From an uncultured Psychrosphaera sp. (GTDB taxonomy: Bacteria > Pseudomonadota > Gammaproteobacteria > Enterobacterales > Alteromonadaceae), in the NCBI RefSeq assembly GCF_947500655.1, contig NZ_CANMSK010000003.1, positions 62,001 through 126,000 on the forward strand: a stretch of 64,000 nt of DNA, in the 5' to 3' direction. Position numbers and translations under genes: made by a program. Under the pieces are notes generated by a model that was not told the origin of the DNA, did no database searches, and saw only the letters and a list, made by a program, of their open reading frames with translations. Below, piece by piece: positions 1-10,200 of the stretch. Within the stretch, counting starts at the first letter, position 1; each line of letters starts with the position of its first letter.

Positions 1-2410
1 TTATAACCGGAGTTCGATTATCTCTTTGCTGTAATCGACAACCTGGGCAAACATCTAAAATCACTTGAGTTAACATATCTTCGTCGATTGGCTTTGCTAA
101 ATAGCCAGTAAATCCAACCGCTAACATTCTTTTCTGCTCCTCAGGCCCAGCATGAGCTGTGACTGAAATAATAGCTGTATTTTCATTTAACGATGATTCT
201 TTAATTTTTTGGCAAGCCGTTATGCCGTCCATTATTGGCATCTGTATATCCATAAAGATGACGTCATAAATATGTTTTTTTGCTTGCTGCAGAGCAACTA
301 ATCCATCATGAGCAATATCAACAACCATGCCCATTTCATTAAGTAATGTGGTTAACAATTTTAAATTAGCAGGGGTGTCATCTACAGCAAGTACTTTCAT
401 ACCACTAAATGACGAAGATAAAGGCTGATGTTGAATATTCTCTTCTATATAAGGGTCAGCCAAGGTATTTATTAGTTTGCGATGATTCACTGGCATACTC
501 AAGCAATCTTTGGCGCCTGAACTTATACTGACTTCTTTTAAATTAGGAGAAATACTATTCACTATGGTGTAAACATGTGAACAATGCTCTGTCGCCATAA
601 CTATATATTTTTTAAGCTCACCTATCATGCTAGGGGATATTTTACGGCAGATTAATACCATATCGAACACCTGCTGTTGCAAGGACTCTAAATAAGACTG
701 TTCGGAATCACAAGTAGTAACAACTAATTCAGTTTCCTCATTCAACAATTGCCCTATATCTTTAGACGCTTGTGGGCAGGTAGCGAAGAACAGTATTTTT
801 TTACCTTCAATTTCTGCAAGAGGTAATTTTTGGCCAATCGCTGTGTTATTTTCATTAATATAAATATCAAAAAAGAACTGTGATCCTTTATTTATTTCAC
901 TAGTAAAGCTAATTCCACCTTTCATGCTTTCTACTATTTTTTTACAAATAATAAGGCCTAAACCAGTACCACCAAATTTTCTTGTAGTGGAATTATCAGC
1001 CTGACCAAACGCCGAAAACAATTTATCTTTAAAGTTAGTCCCTATACCAATACCAGTATCTGAAACAATAAATTTTATATGATGACCATACTCATGACTT
1101 CCTAAATACTTCACATCTAAGCGTATATAACCGTCTCGGGTAAATTTAATTGCGTTACCTACAAGGTTAATAATTATTTGTTTTAACCTAACAGGATCAC
1201 CTTGTAACTCGTCAGGTACACGAGTATCAATATTAAGATGAATTTCTAAACCTTTCTCAAAAATACCAGGAGCTAACAGTGTCATTACCTCGTTGACGGA
1301 ATCTCGTAAAGTGAATGGCGTTGACTCCAATTCCATCTTACCTGCGTCGAGTTTTGAGAAATCTAAAATATCATTAATAATTTGTAGTAAATTATTAGCT
1401 GATGTATCGATTGTCTCAAGAAAATCACTTTGATTAGTATTTAATTGAGTTTTTTTCAACTGACGAGTAAAACCTAATACACCGTTTAGAGGTGTTCTTA
1501 ACTCATGACTCATATTAGCCAGAAATTGTGATTTCACGTCGTTGGCATTTAGGGCTTCTCGCTTGGCCATATTAAGTTGAATATTTTGTACTTCTAATTG
1601 CTCTACTGTTTGCTGTAACTCTTGAGTGTGCTCACTTATATTATGTTCAGCTTGCTCAGTAACGACATACATAGCTTTAGCAATTGCATTAACACTGACC
1701 CTTAAGTGATCTAATTCACCAACCATAGGTGTATTAACTCGGCACTTATAATCGCCATTAGTAATACTTTTCACTGCGACATTTAACTTATTAATTGACG
1801 TTATAATGTCTCTAATGAAAAATAAGGCAAAGGCAATAGTTAATATAATTACGAATAATAAAATCAATACCAAGGTGACAACAGATGATTGCTGCTGTAA
1901 CAAAGCTTGATCGCGACTTAGTTCAACCACTAAATAACCAAATAATGTTTGGCCATTTTTAGTAATAAATAAATTTGAATCCCTGTCCATATCTTTGCCA
2001 TAAATGGGAGAACGAATGTAAATAATATTATCCGTTACTTCAACGCGTGTGTTTTCTGCCAGCAATTTCCCAGGTTGTAAACGGGTATTTTCAAAATCTT
2101 TATGAAAATTAGAAGATTGGAAAAGTTTATGATTTGGTAAAAAAACAGAAATTGAGCGTACTATTGGACTGGCTTTTCGGTGTGCCATATCGAGAGCTTG
2201 CTCTAATATTTTTTGTTTATTATGCAAAATAGCATCAGCACTTAAGATACTTAATGGCTCGGAAAGATAGATACCACGTTGGATTAAGTTTTCATCCAAC
2301 TCAGTATATCTTTTGTATGTTAAATACCCGCCCAACAAAAGGCCAATTAAGATAGTAGGTAAAATAGTGATGATCAACGCGCGTTGACGTAAAGAAAACA
2401 GTTCTTTCAT
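1..2410 (-). CDS. barA: BarA-like hybrid sensor histidine kinase (3' part beyond the window)
   Basis: The reading frame is open from an ATG at 2410 to the left edge, giving about 803 residues of a protein that is roughly 920 long in the family. In order it shows a membrane segment (about residues 10-30), a periplasmic sensor of some 140 residues, a second membrane segment (about 175-197), a HAMP linker, a HisKA domain with SHELRTPLNG (His302), an ATPase domain with a GTGLGL box near 482, a degenerate receiver-like region and a true receiver with FMDIQMPIMDG (Asp721). The C-terminal HPt domain should lie beyond base 1. His302 matches the numbering known for E. coli BarA. In that family the kinase drives the UvrY/SirA response regulator and CsrB-type small RNAs. 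It is divergent from rlmD, as barA is in E. coli. Confidence 0.9.
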   Translation of the reverse strand, partial: MKELFSLRQRALIITILPTILIGLLLGGYLTYKRYTELDENLIQRGIYLSEPLSILSADAILHNKQKILEQALDMAHRKASPIVRSISVFLPNHKLFQSSNFHKDFENTRLQPGKLLAENTRVEVTDNIIYIRSPIYGKDMDRDSNLFITKNGQTLFGYLVVELSRDQALLQQQSSVVTLVLILLFVIILTIAFALFFIRDIITSINKLNVAVKSITNGDYKCRVNTPMVGELDHLRVSVNAIAKAMYVVTEQAEHNISEHTQELQQTVEQLEVQNIQLNMAKREALNANDVKSQFLANMSHELRTPLNGVLGFTRQLKKTQLNTNQSDFLETIDTSANNLLQIINDILDFSKLDAGKMELESTPFTLRDSVNEVMTLLAPGIFEKGLEIHLNIDTRVPDELQGDPVRLKQIIINLVGNAIKFTRDGYIRLDVKYLGSHEYGHHIKFIVSDTGIGIGTNFKDKLFSAFGQADNSTTRKFGGTGLGLIICKKIVESMKGGISFTSEINKGSQFFFDIYINENNTAIGQKLPLAEIEGKKILFFATCPQASKDIGQLLNEETELVVTTCDSEQSYLESLQQQVFDMVLICRKISPSMIGELKKYIVMATEHCSHVYTIVNSISPNLKEVSISSGAKDCLSMPVNHRKLINTLADPYIEENIQHQPLSSSFSGMKVLAVDDTPANLKLLTTLLNEMGMVVDIAHDGLVALQQAKKHIYDVIFMDIQMPIMDGITACQKIKESSLNENTAIISVTAHAGPEEQKRMLAVGFTGYLAKPIDEDMLTQVILDVCPGCRLQQRDNRTPVI

Positions 2411-2546
2411 TAAGAGTACGAGTATAATTTAAATAAATTTAGGGAGAATAACTTATCCTAAACTTGTTAAACTAACAAGAATACAGCTTTCTCAATTTCA
2501 TATTTCTCTATCTCAATAAGATTTAAGGACAAAGGCACACCTTCGT

Positions 2547-3914
2547 ATGGCTCAAATATTTAACCCAAACAAGTCAGGCAAAAATAGAAAACATAAATCT
2601 CTTGCCAAGCAACTGCCTGACTTTATCGCAAAAGTTGAAAGTTATGACCCTGAAGGCAAAGGTATTATCAGAGCCGAATCTGGCCGTATTGCATTTGTCA
2701 CCGGAGCGCTTGTAGGCGAAGTAGTAAAAGTACGTCCAATAACCTACAACGAAAAAATAATGAAAGGTGAAACCTTACAAATTATTGAGCCAAGTCCAAA
2801 ACGAGTCACTCCTCATTGCACTCATTTTGATGTGTGTGGTGGTTGCCAATTACAGTATATGCAATCTGAACATCAAACTGAGGCTAAGCAGCTTGCGTTG
2901 AACACCTTATTTCAAAAGCAACTTGGCTTAACTGATATCCCATGGCAACAACCGATTGTAGGTCCAGATTGGCATTATCGACGTACGGCACGTTTATCTA
3001 TTTGGTTTGACTCAGACAAATCATTCCGCTTAGGTTTCAGACAAAAAAAATCTAAACAAATTATAGATGTAGAACAATGCCCTATTCTGGTTCAAAGCCT
3101 TACCGATTTATTGCCTTCTCTTAAAACTTTAATCCAAAGTTTAACCAATCGCAGAGCAATAACCCATGTGCAACTGTACGCGTTAGATAATGGCAACACT
3201 ATTATCTTTAGAGTCATTGAATCGATTAAAAATGAAGATAAAGAAAGGCTTAGCGAGTTTGCCAAGCAAAATGAATTTAATATTATTTTGCAACATAACG
3301 AACATGAATTTGAACAAATATCCGCATTAAAAGGCACAAGTGGTACAGAGCTTGAATACCAAATGCAAAATTGCCGATTCCAGTTCTCACCAGAAGATTT
3401 CATTCAAGTGAATTCAGAGGTAAATCAGCAAATGGTAGCACAAGCATTACAGTGGCTAGCGCCCACTAAAGACGATGTTGTATTAGATTTATTCAGCGGT
3501 GTTGGCAACTTTACTTTGCCATTAGCATTAAAAGCAAAACAAGTTTTTGCCGTTGAAGGTGTCAATAATATGGTATTGCGCTTACAAAAAAATGCTGAAT
3601 TAAATCAAATAGATAATATTTCAGCACACCAAGCCGATTTATCTAAATTAGTACTTAAATATAAACCCAAGTGGCTAAAGCCAATTGATAAGTTATTATT
3701 AGACCCAGCTCGTGATGGCGCTTTTGATGTTGTGCAAAAGATCCCATTATTAGCCCCTAAAAAAATATTGTATGTCTCTTGTAATCCATCCACTATGGTC
3801 AGAGATATTAAAGAATTACAACAAAGTGGTTATAAATTGTCGAAACTAGGTTTACTCAATATGTTTCCTCATACCGCTCATATAGAAGCAATGGCTTTGT
3901 TAGAAAAAGAATAA
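2547..3914 (+). CDS. rlmD: 23S rRNA (uracil1939-C5)-methyltransferase RlmD
   Basis: SAM-dependent enzyme that makes 5-methyluridine at 23S rRNA position 1939. An N-terminal TRAM domain (about residues 22-80) binds RNA. Cys91, Cys97, Cys100 and Cys178 are spaced as the 4Fe-4S ligands of the family. The SAM loop is DLFSGVGNF (314-322), DPAR lies at 386-389 and the catalytic nucleophile is Cys412 in YVSCNPS. The length of 455 is slightly above the E. coli enzyme (433), mainly through the basic N-terminus. It is the first gene of an apparent rlmD-relA-mazG operon, with only 9 bases before relA. Confidence 0.96.
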   Translation: MAQIFNPNKSGKNRKHKSLAKQLPDFIAKVESYDPEGKGIIRAESGRIAFVTGALVGEVVKVRPITYNEKIMKGETLQIIEPSPKRVTPHCTHFDVCGGCQLQYMQSEHQTEAKQLALNTLFQKQLGLTDIPWQQPIVGPDWHYRRTARLSIWFDSDKSFRLGFRQKKSKQIIDVEQCPILVQSLTDLLPSLKTLIQSLTNRRAITHVQLYALDNGNTIIFRVIESIKNEDKERLSEFAKQNEFNIILQHNEHEFEQISALKGTSGTELEYQMQNCRFQFSPEDFIQVNSEVNQQMVAQALQWLAPTKDDVVLDLFSGVGNFTLPLALKAKQVFAVEGVNNMVLRLQKNAELNQIDNISAHQADLSKLVLKYKPKWLKPIDKLLLDPARDGAFDVVQKIPLLAPKKILYVSCNPSTMVRDIKELQQSGYKLSKLGLLNMFPHTAHIEAMALLEKE

Positions 3915-3923
3915 GGAGCACCC

Positions 3924-6149
3924 GTGGTTTCGGTAACTCGTGTACATCACTTAGAAGATATTCTAGAAAGTAAAGATACCAAACAGTGGCTACTATCTGC
4001 TGGTCTTTCGGATCATACTGTTCAAGCTATTGATGACGCAGTTAACTGGTTACAGGAACAACCAAAGCAAGCTGAACTCTTATCTCCTGTCGACGGCGAT
4101 TTTACACGCCAAGGCTTATTAATAGTTGAAATATTACTTGAACTGCATATGGACGATGACAGCTTAATTACCGCCTTGTTATATCCTTATTTTGAACATC
4201 AATCATCTGACAACAAAGTTAAAGAAAAGCTTAAAAAGAAATTTGGCCGCAATATAATTAACTTGTTAAACGGTGTTACTAAAATGGCCAGCATGGGCTT
4301 GTTATCTGCTCGAGTAAAGCATTCCCCAGAACAAGGTGAAAATATTCGTCGTATGTTAACGGCCATGATTGAAGATGTCCGTGCTGTTGTTATTAAATTA
4401 GCTCAACAAGTAGTATTTTTACGAGAGATCAAAAAAAGCGACGAGGAAACCCGAGTCCTAGCAGCTAAAGAAACTCAAGCCATTTACGCCCCTTTGGCTA
4501 ACCGTTTAGGTATTGGTCAATTAAAATGGGAACTAGAAGATTACGCATTTCGTTATTTACAGCCTGACTTATATAAAAACATCGCCTCTAGCCTTGAAGA
4601 AAAAAGAACCGAAAGACAGCAATATTTAGAAGATTTTGTTGATACTTTAGGAAACCGTTTAGACGACGCTAATATAAAATCCCAAGTATACGGCAGACCA
4701 AAACATATCTATAGCATTTGGAAAAAAATGCAGAAAAAAGGCTACGAATTTAGTCAGCTTTTTGATATCAGAGCCGTTCGTGTTGTTACCGATAAAATCC
4801 AAGATTGTTATTCCTGCTTAGGTATAATTCATACAAGCTGGCGCCATATTCCGTCTGAATTTGATGATTACGTTGCCACGCCAAAACCCAACAACTATCA
4901 ATCAATACATACTGTGGTTATTGGCCCACAAGGCAAACCAATTGAAATTCAGATCAGAACCGCAGATATGGATGACGATGCTGAACTTGGTGTAGCGGCA
5001 CATTGGCAATACAAAGAAGGTGCTTTGCCAACCAAAGCAGGAAAAGGCTCTAGCTACGAAGATAAAATTGCATGGTTAAGAAAGTTACTGCAATGGCAAG
5101 AAGAAATGGCCGACTCTGGTGACTTTGCCGAAGAGCTAAGAAATCAAGTTGTTGAAGACCGCGTGTATGTATTTACTCCACAAGGCGATGTAGTAGACTT
5201 GCCTAATGGTTCAACGCCATTAGACTTTGCTTATCATATACACACCAATGTTGGTCATAGATGTATTGGTGCAAAAGTGTTTAACCGCATAGTGCCTTTT
5301 ACTTACCAACTTAAAACCGGTGATCAGATTGAAATAATTACCGGTAAAGAATCAAATCCAAAACGTGATTGGTTAAATCCAAATCTTGATTATATTCATT
5401 CATCACGCGCTCGAGCCAAAGTTCATACTTGGTTTAAACAACAAGATAAAGATAAAAACCTGCATGAAGGTAAACAGTTACTAGAACAAGAATTGGCTAG
5501 ATTAAATATTCCTTGGTCAGAGGCTGAACAAGCCAAAGAACGCTTTAACATGATGACATTAGATGACTTGTTAGCAGGAATTGGCGGCGGTGACGTACGT
5601 TTAAATCAAGTGACTAATTACATTCAATCTAAGCTAATAAATGAAGAAGAACCAGAAATTGATCCAAGGTTAATTCAAAAACCACGTAAGCAGAAAAAAT
5701 TCCAAAACGGCGTCGTTTTACAAGGCGTTGGTAACTTAATGAACCAATTAGCTGGTTGTTGTAACCCGATACCTGGGGATGAAATATCTGGTTATATCAC
5801 TCAAGGCCGTGGCGTTGTTATTCACAGAAGTGACTGCGAACAGTTTAAAATCGTTATGAATGAACACCCAGAGCGTTTTATTGAAGCGAGCTGGGAAGAA
5901 GATTATTCAGGCGGTTATGTTTCTCATTTACGTATTATTGCTAATGACCGCAGTGGGCTAATAAGAGACGTCACTAGTATTCTGGCTAACGATAAAATAA
6001 ACGTACTAGGCATGACTACTGAATCCGATACGCAAAAACAAATTGCCACTATGGGATTAAAATTAGAAGTTTATAACGTAGGCGCGTTTAATCGTGTTGT
6101 TAGTAAGCTAAGTCAACTTGATGAAATGATTGAAGTAAAAAGGCTGTGA
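3924..6149 (+). CDS. relA: GTP pyrophosphokinase RelA, (p)ppGpp synthetase I
   Basis: Ribosome-associated enzyme of the stringent response that transfers pyrophosphate from ATP to GTP or GDP. The start is GTG, with AAGGAG at 3913-3918 just upstream. The N-terminal HD-like region lacks the hydrolase residues, as in RelA rather than SpoT. The synthetase domain carries EFDD at 312-315, the acidic motif typical of monofunctional RelA. A TGS domain follows (about residues 405-465), then a Cys-rich region with AGCCNP (Cys612, Cys613) and a C-terminal ACT domain. The 741 residues compare with 744 in E. coli. The stop overlaps the start of mazG. Confidence 0.97.
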   Translation: MVSVTRVHHLEDILESKDTKQWLLSAGLSDHTVQAIDDAVNWLQEQPKQAELLSPVDGDFTRQGLLIVEILLELHMDDDSLITALLYPYFEHQSSDNKVKEKLKKKFGRNIINLLNGVTKMASMGLLSARVKHSPEQGENIRRMLTAMIEDVRAVVIKLAQQVVFLREIKKSDEETRVLAAKETQAIYAPLANRLGIGQLKWELEDYAFRYLQPDLYKNIASSLEEKRTERQQYLEDFVDTLGNRLDDANIKSQVYGRPKHIYSIWKKMQKKGYEFSQLFDIRAVRVVTDKIQDCYSCLGIIHTSWRHIPSEFDDYVATPKPNNYQSIHTVVIGPQGKPIEIQIRTADMDDDAELGVAAHWQYKEGALPTKAGKGSSYEDKIAWLRKLLQWQEEMADSGDFAEELRNQVVEDRVYVFTPQGDVVDLPNGSTPLDFAYHIHTNVGHRCIGAKVFNRIVPFTYQLKTGDQIEIITGKESNPKRDWLNPNLDYIHSSRARAKVHTWFKQQDKDKNLHEGKQLLEQELARLNIPWSEAEQAKERFNMMTLDDLLAGIGGGDVRLNQVTNYIQSKLINEEEPEIDPRLIQKPRKQKKFQNGVVLQGVGNLMNQLAGCCNPIPGDEISGYITQGRGVVIHRSDCEQFKIVMNEHPERFIEASWEEDYSGGYVSHLRIIANDRSGLIRDVTSILANDKINVLGMTTESDTQKQIATMGLKLEVYNVGAFNRVVSKLSQLDEMIEVKRL

Positions 6150-7054
6150 CTAAAGTTAACCAAAATTTAAATACTCTTATGGCTTTAACCGGTTTAGAAA
6201 AACTCACAACATTAATGAGTATGTTACGAGATCCAGAAACTGGCTGTCCGTGGGATTTAAAACAAACCTTTGATTCGTTAATACCTTATACCATTGAAGA
6301 AGCCTACGAAGTTGCCCAAGCCATTGAAGATAAAGATTATGCTGACTTAAAAGGTGAATTAGGCGATTTGTTATTCCAAGTGGTGTTTTACGCACAACTT
6401 GGCAAAGAACAATCCTTATTTGGTTTTGACGATATTATTGATGGTATTTGCGCTAAGTTAATTTCCAGACATCCCCATGTATTTTCTGATGCTCTATTTG
6501 AAACCGAAGCACAAATAAAACAAAACTGGGGAAATAAAAAAGCTGCTGAGCGCCAGTTTAAAGATTCAAAAAGCACTAGCGTATTAGATGATATCCCTCT
6601 GGCTATTCCTGCTATTTCCCGCGCATATAAAATTCAAAAACGAGCTGCAAGTGTTGGTTTTGATTGGCCAGATATACATGGCGCACTTGATAAGGTAAGT
6701 GAAGAAATAGAAGAAGTTAAAGCAGAGTTAATAACTAACTCAGCTAAAAGTGACACTCTTCTAGATGAAGCCAATTCAAATAAAAGCAAATCAAAGCAGT
6801 TAAGTGGCAATATATATAGTGATAACATAGATGCTATTGCCGATGAGTTAGGCGATTTATACTTTGCCTTAACCAACGTCACACGCCATTTAGGTTTAAA
6901 TCCAGAGCAAGTCATTAAAGCGGCTAATAATAAATTTGAACGTCGTTTTCGTCATGTGGAAAACATAGCCACCAGCAATAATGCAAAAATAAACGAAACT
7001 AACCTTGAGCAGTTAGATATGTGGTGGGAACAAGCTAAATCAGAAACAAAGTAA
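6146..7054 (+). CDS. mazG: Nucleoside triphosphate pyrophosphohydrolase MazG
   Basis: All-alpha NTP pyrophosphohydrolase that cleaves NTPs to NMP and pyrophosphate. In E. coli it lowers ppGpp and cleans aberrant nucleotides. Two MazG repeats are present: an N-terminal one with EEAYEV and GELGDLLFQ, and a C-terminal one with EEIEEV and DELGDLYFA. The GTG start overlaps the relA stop (GTGA), so the two are probably translationally coupled. At 302 residues it is about 40 longer than the E. coli protein. The extra length is a polar Ser/Asn/Lys-rich linker (about residues 195-225) inside the second repeat, between its two acidic helices. Confidence 0.95.
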   Translation: MTKVNQNLNTLMALTGLEKLTTLMSMLRDPETGCPWDLKQTFDSLIPYTIEEAYEVAQAIEDKDYADLKGELGDLLFQVVFYAQLGKEQSLFGFDDIIDGICAKLISRHPHVFSDALFETEAQIKQNWGNKKAAERQFKDSKSTSVLDDIPLAIPAISRAYKIQKRAASVGFDWPDIHGALDKVSEEIEEVKAELITNSAKSDTLLDEANSNKSKSKQLSGNIYSDNIDAIADELGDLYFALTNVTRHLGLNPEQVIKAANNKFERRFRHVENIATSNNAKINETNLEQLDMWWEQAKSETK

Positions 7055-7177
7055 TACAACAGTCATTTTCCTGACCGTTTAGTCAAGTCAATATTTCCCC
7101 AAACAAGAAACGACAACAAACCTCATTAAACAAAGATAAAGTCAGGTGAATACAATTCACTTCATTTCTTGACCATA

Positions 7178-7211
7178 TTGTCATATTTTATTCATAGTTA
7201 TCCAATATGAT
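7178..7211 (+). promoter_or_regulatory. Predicted Pho box and -10 element of the secreted nuclease gene
   Basis: TTGTCAT-ATTT-TATTCAT at 7178-7195 has the 7-4-7 form of a PhoB site. A TATGAT -10 element starts exactly 10 bases later (7206-7211). The pstS promoter in this window has TTGTAATATTTTTGACAT, the same gap and the same TATGAT. The second half-site is the weaker one. The -10 sits within a 17 bp inverted repeat, ATCCAAT-ATG-ATTGGAT (7200-7216), which could be an additional operator. Confidence 0.55.
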
Positions 7212-7269
7212 TGGATTTCTACAAAAAGTCAGCGAATGAGACTGACACTAATAAAATCAAAGGAATACA

Positions 7270-10200
7270 ATGAAAATAAAATATCCTATGTTGCTCGCAT
7301 TGCTATCCATGCAATCCATTGCACAGGCCGAAGATCTCGAAGTAATTACAGCGCCATGCTTTAATTGCCCAGATTTATCAACCATTGCTATCGCTAGTGA
7401 GTTTAACGATAGCAGTTACTATGAAACAGTAATTCAAGCTGTATCAGATAATTTAACCGCTACAGAGATACACACATCGCTAAATGCGGTTATCAGTGAG
7501 GATCACAAAGTATTAACTTACTCTGAAGTATGGTCAGCATTAACCAAAACTGATGAAGATCCTAATAACACAGATAATGTTATTTTGTTATACAGTGGCA
7601 TTTCACTTCCAAAACTGTCGAATGGCAGCGGAACACAAAGTACAGATCAAGACAACTGGAACCGTGAACACACTTGGCCTAAAAGCCATGGTTTTAGCAG
7701 CGACAGTTATGAAGCGTATACCGATATTCACCATTTACGTCCTACTGATATTTCAATAAACAGCTCTCGTGGTAATTTAGACTTTGATAACAGCGACAAC
7801 GAATTAGCTGAGTCACCAAGTAACCGAGTAGATAGTGACTCATTTGAGCCGCGTGATGAAGTCAAAGGCGATGTAGCTCGTATGGCTTTTTACATGGACA
7901 CACGCTATAACGGTGCTGATGTTACTCCAGATTTACAAATCGTAGACAGATTAACCTCGACAGGTGAAGCCGCATTGGGGCGTTTATGTCGTTTAATTGA
8001 ATGGCATAATGGCGATCCCGTGGATACTACTGAGGAAACTCGTAACAACCGTATTTATGAGTTTCAAGGAAATCGTAATCCATTTATTGACCACCCTGAA
8101 TGGGTAGATATTTTATTTACCGCAGATGCGTGTACTGACACTCCAGTTGATGACACAGATCCTGACGAGGGCAACTCTGATGAAACCGATCCAGTAGAGA
8201 CAGACCCAGATGATACTGATACTGGTGGCTCTACAAGTTCAGCTTCATTATTCATTTCTGAATATGTTGAAGGCAGCAGCTACAACAAAGCTCTAGAATT
8301 ATACAACCCAACAAGTAGTGACATAGATTTAGCTACCGACGGTTACACATTAGGCCGCTTTAGTAATGGTGGTACAAGCGCAACTAACATTAGTCTTTCT
8401 GGTGTTATTGCAGCCAATAGTACTTTTGTTATTGCTCATACATCAGCGAATGACGACATTCAAGCGGTTGCAGATTTACTAACAGGCTCTTTAAGTCATA
8501 ACGGCGACGACGCTTATATTTTATATAAAGGTGACGACGTTGTAGATTCATTTGGTAATGTTGGTGAAGACCCTGGTTCTGAATGGGGCGAAGATGACTT
8601 TGCAACAAAAGATAATACGTTACGCAGAAACCCTACTGTTATTTCTGGCGATACAATATTCGATGATGCTTTCGCTCCTGAACTTGAATGGACAGGTTTT
8701 GGCACTGATATTGTTTCTGGTTTAGGTGAGCACACTATTATCAATCCAGAAATTTATATTTCAGAATACATTGAGGGCAGTAGCTACAACAAGGCATTAG
8801 AGTTATATAATCCTGCGGGGTCTTCTGTTGATTTATCAGCTAATAATTACCAATTAGCTCGTTTTACTAATGGTTCAACAACTGGAACGTCTATTGATTT
8901 AACCGGCGTTATTGCAGGTAACGATGTATTTGTTATTGCCAATAGTTCAGCTGCAGAAGCTATTTTAGATGTTGCAGATCAATTATCTGGAAATATTTCT
9001 CATAACGGTGACGACGCTTATGTTCTATACAAAGATGGTGTTGTTATTGATTCATTTGGCCGTGTTGGTGAAGATCCAGGTTCAGAATGGGGTTCGGATT
9101 TACAAGGCACACAAAACAATACGTTAGTGAGAAAAAGCAGCGTTACGGTTGGTGATACTATTTCTGATGATGAATTTACACCTAGCTTTGAGTGGGATGG
9201 ATTCGATAGTGATACATTTGACTATTTAGGTTTCCATAATTCAAGCGAAGGTGAAGACACAACAGAGCCTGAAATTGTAGAAATTGGTTTATGTTTTGAC
9301 CCTGCAACGCTTATTAGTGCAATCCAAGGTAACACTGATATATCACTAGTATTAGATGAGACGCATATTATTGAAGGTGTGGTAACAGGCGTATTTTCTG
9401 AGCTAGGCGGTTATTTTGTGCAGGAGCAATCGGCTGATGAAGATGGAGATGCAACAACATCTGAAGGTATTTTTGTTGTAAATAATGAAGAAACATACCC
9501 AACAGTAGGTTCTGTTGTGCGTGTTGTTGGTGTAATTGAAGAAAGTTATAACAAGACTCAGTTAGTCGCTAGCAACAGCTTGTTTGATTGTGGTACAGAC
9601 ACTGTAACTGAAACTCTGCTATCACTACCATTTGAAACTGCAGATACTCCAGAAGCGTTGGAAGGTATGTTGATCACGTTAAATAATGAACTAACCGTAT
9701 CTGATAACTACAGCTTAGGCCAATACGGTGAAGTAACGTTATCGAATGGTCGTTTGTTTAATCCAACTAACCTGTTTTTACCAAATTCTGATGAAGCCAT
9801 TGCTTTAGCTGAAGCAAATACCCTAAATACAATTATTTTAGATGACAATGTTAACGGCAGTAACCCTGAAGATGTTATTTATCCTACAGGGGGATTAAGT
9901 GCTGATAACACATTACGTTCTGGCGATAGTGTTTCTTCGGTAACTGGTATTATGGATTATAGCTTTAGTGCATATCGTGTTCTTCCAACGATTGATCCTG
10001 TTTTTGTACAAAGTAACCCAAGAACAGAAGCTCCTGAGCTTGTCCCTGGTAATTTAACGGTAGCTAGCATTAATGTACTTAATCTATTTAATGGTGATGG
10101 CCTTGGCGAGGGGTTCCCAACCTCACGTGGCGCAGATACATTTGTAGAATATGAACGTCAAGTTGCAAAAACAGTTTCAGCTTTAGTCGCTATGGATGCA

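Noticed and set aside
7143-7161. GTGAATACAATTCAC as an ARG box before the nuclease gene
   Set aside because: The gap between half-sites is 3, not the 4 bases of the ArgR consensus, and the gene has no arginine link.
7200-7216. ATCCAAT-ATG-ATTGGAT as an RNA hairpin or insertion-site scar
   Set aside because: It overlaps the best -10 element, so a promoter or operator reading is simpler; no direct repeats flank it.
8064-8255. Minus-strand Ser/Val-rich frame inside the nuclease gene
   Set aside because: A shadow of the Asp/Thr-rich linker on the coding strand.
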